Shown here: positions 31,168 through 35,437 of the stretch, one piece after another
How positions within the stretch are numbered: position 1 is the first letter of the stretch
How the letters are laid out: each line of letters opens with the position of its first letter
Assembly: GCA_964535305.1 (NCBI GenBank)
Contig: CAZHTF010000027.1
Coordinates: 1-35,437, forward strand
Source of the DNA: CAZHTF01 sp964535305
Lineage (GTDB): Bacteria; Planctomycetota; Phycisphaerae; UBA1845; Fen-1342
Direction: 5' to 3'
DNA: 35,437 nucleotides
The notes under the pieces: model-generated
The model's input: only the letters and a program-made list of their open reading frames with translations
Told to the model about the DNA's origin: nothing
Databases searched by the model: none
Position numbers and translations under genes: made by a program

Positions 31168-32061
31168 TCACAGATAGCTCTTCACGTAGTCTTCGAGCTT
31201 GCGCTTGGCTTCCTTCTCGATCTGGCGGACGCGCTCGCGCGTCAGTCCGACGGCTTCGCCGATTTCCTTGAGCGTCATGCGCTTGCCGTTCTGCTCGCTC
31301 AGGCCGTAGCGGAGCTTGAGCACCATCGCCTCGCGGTCGGTGATCCGCGAGAGCATGCGTACGACGAAATCCGTATCCGATTCGTTGAAGCTGGCTTCGA
31401 ACGGCGCCGGCGTGCGCTTGTCGGGCAGCGTTTCCGTCACCAGCGAGCCATCTTCTGCGCTGCCCGCCTGCGTCGGGCACGCCGCCGCGCGGATCGCCTG
31501 CGCCACGGCAGATGCCTTGCGCGGCGAGACCTGCATGTGCAGTGCGATTTCTTCGATCGTCGGCGGGCGGCCCAGCCGCTCTTCGAGCTCGCGCATCGCC
31601 AGCCGCATGTGCCCGATCTGCTCCATCAGGTAGCTCGGAATGTGAATCATCTGCGAGGAGTTCTGCACCGCGCGGCGGATGGCCTGGTCGATCCAGTAGC
31701 TGGCGTAGGTGCTGAAACGCGAGCCCACCGCCGGGTCAAAGCGATCGACGGCGTTGACCAGCCCGACGTTGCCCTCGTTGACCAGGTCTTCCATCGGCAG
31801 GCCGCGATTGCGGAAGTTCTTGGCGACGCTGATCACCAGCCGCAAATTGGCCTGGATCATGCGATTTCGCGCGGCGGCGGCGGCGCGTTGGATGCGGTCG
31901 TGCTCACGGGGCGAGAGCTCGCCCTTGGCCAGGCGCACTTCAGACTCAGACGCCAGGCGAATGCAGCCGCCCAGCTCGCGCTCCTCCTCGGCGGTGAGCA
32001 GCGGGTACTGCTTGATCTGCTTGAGGTAGTCGCCCAGGACTGAGTCGAGCTTCGCCGCCAT
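31168..32061 (-). CDS. RNA polymerase sigma-70 family factor (group 2 / RpoD-like)
   Basis: The 297-residue sigma factor has regions 1.2 ('LGDYLKQIKQYPLLTAEEERELG'), 2 ('NLRLVISVAKNFRNRGLPMEDLVNEGNVGL', 'RFSTYASYWIDQAIRRAV'), 3 ('HIPSYLMEQIGHMRLA', 'PTIEEIALHMQVS') and 4 ('LRYGLSEQNGKRMTLKEIGEAVGLTRERVRQIEKEA'). It lacks the long N-terminal 1.1 domain of the main housekeeping factor, so it is probably an alternative group 2 factor. ATG 32061 is favoured by GAGGTG upstream; the longer GTG start at 32073 has no site. It is followed by yacG. Confidence 0.93.
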   Translation of the reverse strand: MAAKLDSVLGDYLKQIKQYPLLTAEEERELGGCIRLASESEVRLAKGELSPREHDRIQRAAAAARNRMIQANLRLVISVAKNFRNRGLPMEDLVNEGNVGLVNAVDRFDPAVGSRFSTYASYWIDQAIRRAVQNSSQMIHIPSYLMEQIGHMRLAMRELEERLGRPPTIEEIALHMQVSPRKASAVAQAIRAAACPTQAGSAEDGSLVTETLPDKRTPAPFEASFNESDTDFVVRMLSRITDREAMVLKLRYGLSEQNGKRMTLKEIGEAVGLTRERVRQIEKEAKRKLEDYVKSYL

Positions 32062-32172
32062 CCTGCTTTCCACCTCGCGCTGCGTGTGTGTCGGGCTGAT
32101 CGGTTGAACCGCGAATCACGCCGGTGCACCGTGACATCGACCACGTCTGCGCGCACATGTAATCACACGCGC

Positions 32173-32178
32173 ACTATA
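32173..32178 (-). promoter_or_regulatory. Candidate -10 box of the sigma-factor gene
   Basis: On the minus strand TATAGT (five of six) would start transcription near 32166, about 105 bases before ATG 32061. The -35 region (TGGTCC at 17-base spacing) is weak. Confidence 0.35.
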
Positions 32179-32208
32179 TCCCCCGCGCGAGCGCCGGACC
32201 AGCCGTTA

Positions 32209-32841
32209 TCAGGCAGGCTCGAGCGCGTGCCGCGCAGCGCAAGCCAGCAGCGCGCGCAGCCGCGTCAGCGGCAAGCCGACCACATTCTCGAACTCGCCGG
32301 CGATGCGCAGAATCAACCGATCGTGCACATTTTGAATGCCATAGGCGCCGGCCTTGTCGCGCCAATCACCACTCTGCAAATACGCTTCAATCTGCTGCGG
32401 GTCGTCGCGCATCCAGACGCGCGTGATGTCGCGCGTCAGCCAGCGGCGACAGCGCTGCGCCGCTCCCCAGCGGATCAGCGCCAATGCCGTGATTACGTCG
32501 CTGGCGACGCCGGCCTGCAATCGCAGCATGCGTCGCGCGTCGTCCAGATCGCGCGGCTTGCCGAGCAGCTCGCCGGCGCAGGCGACGACCGTGTCCGCGC
32601 CGAGCACCCAGCGCTGCGGGTGCTGCTCGGCGACGCAGCGCGCCTTGAAGTACGCCAGCGCCTCGGCCCAGGACGCGGCCGGGAGATCCGCGGGTTTTTC
32701 AGCCGGCTCGGGGAGCGGCGCCGGGCGCACCTCGAAGGAAACGCCCAGGCTCGCGAGTAGCTCATGACGTCGCGGGCTGGCCGACGCAAGAATCAGCGGT
32801 GTCTGCAGGCTTTCGAGCGACGGCGGATTGACCATGCCCAT
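32209..32841 (-). CDS. maf: Maf-family nucleotide pyrophosphatase
   Basis: The 210-residue protein hydrolyses nucleoside triphosphates such as dTTP, UTP or modified forms to monophosphates. Motifs are 'ILASASPRRHELLASLG', 'WVLGADTVVACAGELLGKP', 'ALALIRWGA' and 'SGDWRDKAGAYGIQN' with a conserved Lys. Length is normal. It starts 23 bp from the divergent nfo gene; ATG 32841 or 32835 are possible. No ribosome site is obvious. Confidence 0.93.
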   Translation of the reverse strand: MGMVNPPSLESLQTPLILASASPRRHELLASLGVSFEVRPAPLPEPAEKPADLPAASWAEALAYFKARCVAEQHPQRWVLGADTVVACAGELLGKPRDLDDARRMLRLQAGVASDVITALALIRWGAAQRCRRWLTRDITRVWMRDDPQQIEAYLQSGDWRDKAGAYGIQNVHDRLILRIAGEFENVVGLPLTRLRALLACAARHALEPA

Positions 32842-32864
32842 CGCGCGCTATTAGAAGGATCGCC

Positions 32865-33986
32865 ATGCCGCCGGTCAAAGGGCCAGCCCAGAAGCAGCAC
32901 TCCTCCGAGCGCAAGCAACCCGCGCGCGGCGCGGCGGCGCAGAAATCGACGAAAGCGAAATCGACGGGGCGCGCGGCATCCGCCGAAAAAGCCGCGGCGA
33001 GCGCCGCTTCTTCCGCTGCAAAAGCCACGGCGCGCGGATCGGCGCAGTCGAAGACCGCGGCACGCGCAAAGCCCAACCGCGGCGCGACAGCGCGGCGGCC
33101 CGCCGGCCCGCCGACGCAGCGGCGCTTATGCCTGGGATCGCACCTCTCGATCGCCGGCGGCATGCGGCACGCGATCGAGGCGGCGCTGGCGCTGCAGCTC
33201 GAGACTGTGCAGGTGTTTGTCAAGAACCAGCGTCAGTGGCGCGCCGCACCCTTCGCGCTGGACGACTTGGAGCAGTGGCACAAGCTGCGCGAAACGCCGG
33301 GCTTCGGCCCGATCGTCGCGCACGCGACATACCTGGTGAACCTGGCCGCGGCGGATGAAAAGCTCTACGAGCAGAGTCGCGAGGCGTTCTGCGAAGAGCT
33401 GCTGCGCTGCGAGTTGCTGAAGATTCCGTACCTCGTCGTGCACCCCGGTGCCGCCGGCGCGGCGCCGCGGGACGAGGCCTGCAGCCGCGTGGCCAAAGCG
33501 CTCGACGCGATCTTTGAGCGCTATCCGGGCATGACGGTGATGCCGCTGCTGGAGACGACTGCGGGGCAAGGCTCGACGCTCGGGTGCACGTTCGAAGAAC
33601 TGGCCGCGATCCTGTCGGCGATGAAGCAGCCGCAGCGCGTGGGCGTGTGCGTCGACACGTGTCATGTATTCGCCGCGGGCTACGATATTCGCGACGCGCG
33701 GAAATACGCCGAAATGATCGAACTGGCAGAATCCTGCATCACGCTGGAGCGCGTCCGCTGCTGGCACCTGAATGACAGCCGCGGCGGGCTGGGTTCGCAC
33801 CTGGATAGACACGAGCACATCGGGCACGGGGCCATCGGGAGAGCGGGCTTTCAGAATGTCGTCCGCGACGAGCGATTTGCCGGGATCCCGATGATTCTCG
33901 AGACGCCCAAAGAAGATAGCGACGCCGGCACACCGTGGGATGCGTTGAACGCCGCGTTCCTTCGCGAGCTGGCACACGGCCGCTGA
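32865..33986 (+). CDS. nfo: Endonuclease IV (AP endonuclease) with Ala/Lys-rich N-terminal tail
   Basis: The 373-residue protein contains a full endonuclease IV from about residue 88 ('CLGSHLSIAGGM'). All nine metal ligands of the tri-zinc site are present at family spacing: His153, His193, Glu230, Asp264, His267, His301, Asp314, His316, Glu346. It cleaves DNA 5' to abasic sites. The first ~86 residues are a disordered tail rich in Ala, Lys, Arg, Pro and Ser, like histone H1 tails, absent from typical Nfo (about 280 residues). It may raise DNA affinity (inference). AAGGA precedes ATG 32865. It is divergent from maf. Confidence 0.95.
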   Translation: MPPVKGPAQKQHSSERKQPARGAAAQKSTKAKSTGRAASAEKAAASAASSAAKATARGSAQSKTAARAKPNRGATARRPAGPPTQRRLCLGSHLSIAGGMRHAIEAALALQLETVQVFVKNQRQWRAAPFALDDLEQWHKLRETPGFGPIVAHATYLVNLAAADEKLYEQSREAFCEELLRCELLKIPYLVVHPGAAGAAPRDEACSRVAKALDAIFERYPGMTVMPLLETTAGQGSTLGCTFEELAAILSAMKQPQRVGVCVDTCHVFAAGYDIRDARKYAEMIELAESCITLERVRCWHLNDSRGGLGSHLDRHEHIGHGAIGRAGFQNVVRDERFAGIPMILETPKEDSDAGTPWDALNAAFLRELAHGR

Positions 33987-34028
33987 TCGGCGGCGCTGGT
34001 CGCGGCGGTCGCGTACATTGCGCCGGCG

Positions 34029-35437
34029 TCACGGCGGGCTGCCAAGCGCGGCGCAGCACTCCGGAAACTCCTGGCACAGGCCCGCGCGAATCCGCTCCAG
34101 ATCGCTGTCTGCGACGCCGGCGGAGCCAGCCTGCCGCAGGATCTCCGGCAGACCGTCGAAACGGCGCAGCGCCGCCTCCAGCCAGGCGCGCCAGGCCCAG
34201 GCCCGCGCGTGCGCGGGTTGCAGGCGCAGTGCCGGGTCAATCCAACGACGCAGTTGCGGCGCCGCGGGCCAGCGCCGCGCCAAGCGCTGTACCAGCTCGG
34301 TGTATTGATCGGCCAGGATCGCTGCATGCCGCGGGATTGGCTCTCCAAGCTGGCTGAGAAGCGCCCGCGCCTGCGGCTCGCGCTCCGCCGCGAGCAGGTA
34401 GTACAGCAAAAGCCGCTGAAACGGCTCGAGCATCTCGGCGTACTGCTGCTCTTGAATGCGCGGCAACGAGGCGATGGCCCGCTCCATCAACTCGACGGCG
34501 CGGGCGCCGGAGTCGGGCGCGGCGCTCAGCTCGTAATCCGCCTGCTCGGCCAGCGCCACCGCGTAGAGCGTCGGAAATCGTGGGCGCAGGGCGGCGTAAA
34601 GCTGCACCGCGCGGTCCGCGCTGTCGGCCGCGGTGCGGTATTCGCCACGCTGCGCCGCATGCGCCGCGACCAACCGATGGATTTCCGGGGCCATCAGGGC
34701 GCTGATGGTGTTCATGTCGGAATCGGCGCTGATCGGCGCGACGGATTGCTGAAATCCGCTCAGCATCCGCTCGAAATCCGGATGCTGCGACAGCATCGCC
34801 AGCCGAGCGCGCCACGCTTCGGGTGGGATGCCGCTGCGCAGAGCGTTTCGCAGCAGGCCGATGTGGTCACCGAGCGTGCCGGGGTAATTGGTGAGCGCCA
34901 GCAGCGTGTCGAAATCGTAGGGGCGCTGCTCGTGCGCCAACCGCCAGCATTGCCAGGCCCGCAGCCGCCACTGCTCGGCGTCGCTGGGGCTGGTCACGCC
35001 CGCCAGCACGGCGCACATCTCAGCGGTGCGGGCGGCGTAAACCAGCATGCGGCCGAGCGTCGCGGCGCGGCGCTGCAGATCGGTGGCGGCCTGGTGTGCG
35101 CGGGTGCAGAGCGCGACGACGCGCTCGGGCGGAGCCGCGGGGACCGTGGCGGGTGATGCGCCGCTGCCCGCAGCAGTCTGCCACGCATTGCGCCACTCAT
35201 CAAACGCCAGCCGCGCCTGCTCGAACAGCGCCCGCGCGGCCAGGCGATTGGCTTCCAGCACGCGGACCGGATCGAGCAGGCCAGCTTCGGCACGCGTCGC
35301 AAGCGCGTACGCGCTGGCGAAGTCGCCGCTGCGCATCGCGGCGAGCGCGGCAAACTCGTCGCGGATCGCCGTGGAATAGCGCAGCGTCAGCGCGCCTGCC
35401 AGCAGCGCCGCAGCGCCGGCGAGCGCCGCGATCACCC
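34029..35437 (-). CDS. Helical-repeat (TPR-like) membrane-anchored protein, partial
   Basis: I do not recognise this gene. At least 468 residues are visible; the frame runs to the right edge, so the true start may lie outside (a GTG sits at 35435). A hydrophobic helix near the visible N-terminus ('IAALAGAAALLAGALTLRY') is followed by Ala/Arg-rich amphipathic helices in pairs, like TPR or other alpha-solenoid repeats ('MRSGDFASAYALATRAEAGL', 'ANRLAARALFEQARLAFDEW', 'AWAWRAWLEAALRRFDGLPEIL'). It is convergent with nfo (42 bp between stops). A scaffold or envelope role is possible; nothing more can be said. Confidence 0.65.
   Translation of the reverse strand, partial: VIAALAGAAALLAGALTLRYSTAIRDEFAALAAMRSGDFASAYALATRAEAGLLDPVRVLEANRLAARALFEQARLAFDEWRNAWQTAAGSGASPATVPAAPPERVVALCTRAHQAATDLQRRAATLGRMLVYAARTAEMCAVLAGVTSPSDAEQWRLRAWQCWRLAHEQRPYDFDTLLALTNYPGTLGDHIGLLRNALRSGIPPEAWRARLAMLSQHPDFERMLSGFQQSVAPISADSDMNTISALMAPEIHRLVAAHAAQRGEYRTAADSADRAVQLYAALRPRFPTLYAVALAEQADYELSAAPDSGARAVELMERAIASLPRIQEQQYAEMLEPFQRLLLYYLLAAEREPQARALLSQLGEPIPRHAAILADQYTELVQRLARRWPAAPQLRRWIDPALRLQPAHARAWAWRAWLEAALRRFDGLPEILRQAGSAGVADSDLERIRAGLCQEFPECCAALGSPP

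Noticed and set aside
1..35437. CRISPR arrays, transposases, phage or toxin-antitoxin genes
   Set aside because: No regularly spaced repeats, integrase/transposase motifs or paired small toxin-antitoxin genes were seen on reading both strands.

Overview
The window is high-GC bacterial DNA, densely packed with genes on both strands. No stretch longer than about 300 bp lacks a gene or a candidate gene. I see no insertion sequence, prophage, integrase, rRNA or CRISPR array. The gene set points to a Planctomycetota-like chromosome (inference). The clues are a topoisomerase VI A subunit in a bacterium, a glycine-rich RRM protein, a soluble Hanks-type kinase, a DUF5658-like membrane protein, a DUF4139-like secreted protein, and a tRNA-Leu without an encoded CCA. 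The class cannot be fixed from sequence alone.

Left part (1-11 kb). A minus-strand operon encodes a CecR/TetR-type repressor, a DevC-like permease, a DevA-like ATPase and the start of a DevB/HlyD-like adaptor, that is, an envelope ABC exporter. Next come a small DUF5658-like membrane protein, a DPP-IV-type S9 peptidase, a Cys-rich secreted protein, and a divergent pair made of a LacI regulator and a glucoamylase-like (PF10091/GH144-type) enzyme. A near-perfect LacI-family operator lies between that pair. An alpha/beta-hydrolase lipoprotein and a Blc-type lipocalin follow.

Middle (11-21 kb). A lone topoisomerase VI A subunit gene (top6A) is followed by tRNA-Leu(CAA). The tRNA runs straight into a glyco-locus: a multi-spanning GT39/ArnT-like protein, a GT4 enzyme with an unusual extra C-terminal domain, and a GT2 enzyme. 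A Ser/Thr kinase, a TfoX-like protein, an unrecognised conserved-looking protein with a TTG start, plsY and a FabG-like SDR follow.

Right part (21-35 kb). hisS is translationally coupled to a YkgJ-type Cys-cluster gene. mntR overlaps the 3' end of a DUF4139-like gene that looks truncated. Then come a SpoIIE/RsbU-type phosphatase with a degenerate receiver-like N-terminus, a DUF192 lipoprotein, truB, a fatty-acid desaturase, an RRM protein with a structured leader, a coiled-coil membrane protein, yacG, a sigma-70 family factor, maf, nfo with an H1-like tail, and a partial helical-repeat protein running off the right edge.

Layout theme: convergent neighbours sit extremely close. Two pairs share one palindrome (CTATAG, CTAG) that supplies both stop codons. 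I do not see one obvious novel defence or mobile system. The most unusual items are the orphan top6A, the tRNA-mRNA junction, the GT4 with the extra domain, the RRM leader, the H1-tailed endonuclease IV, and the mntR/DUF4139 junction.
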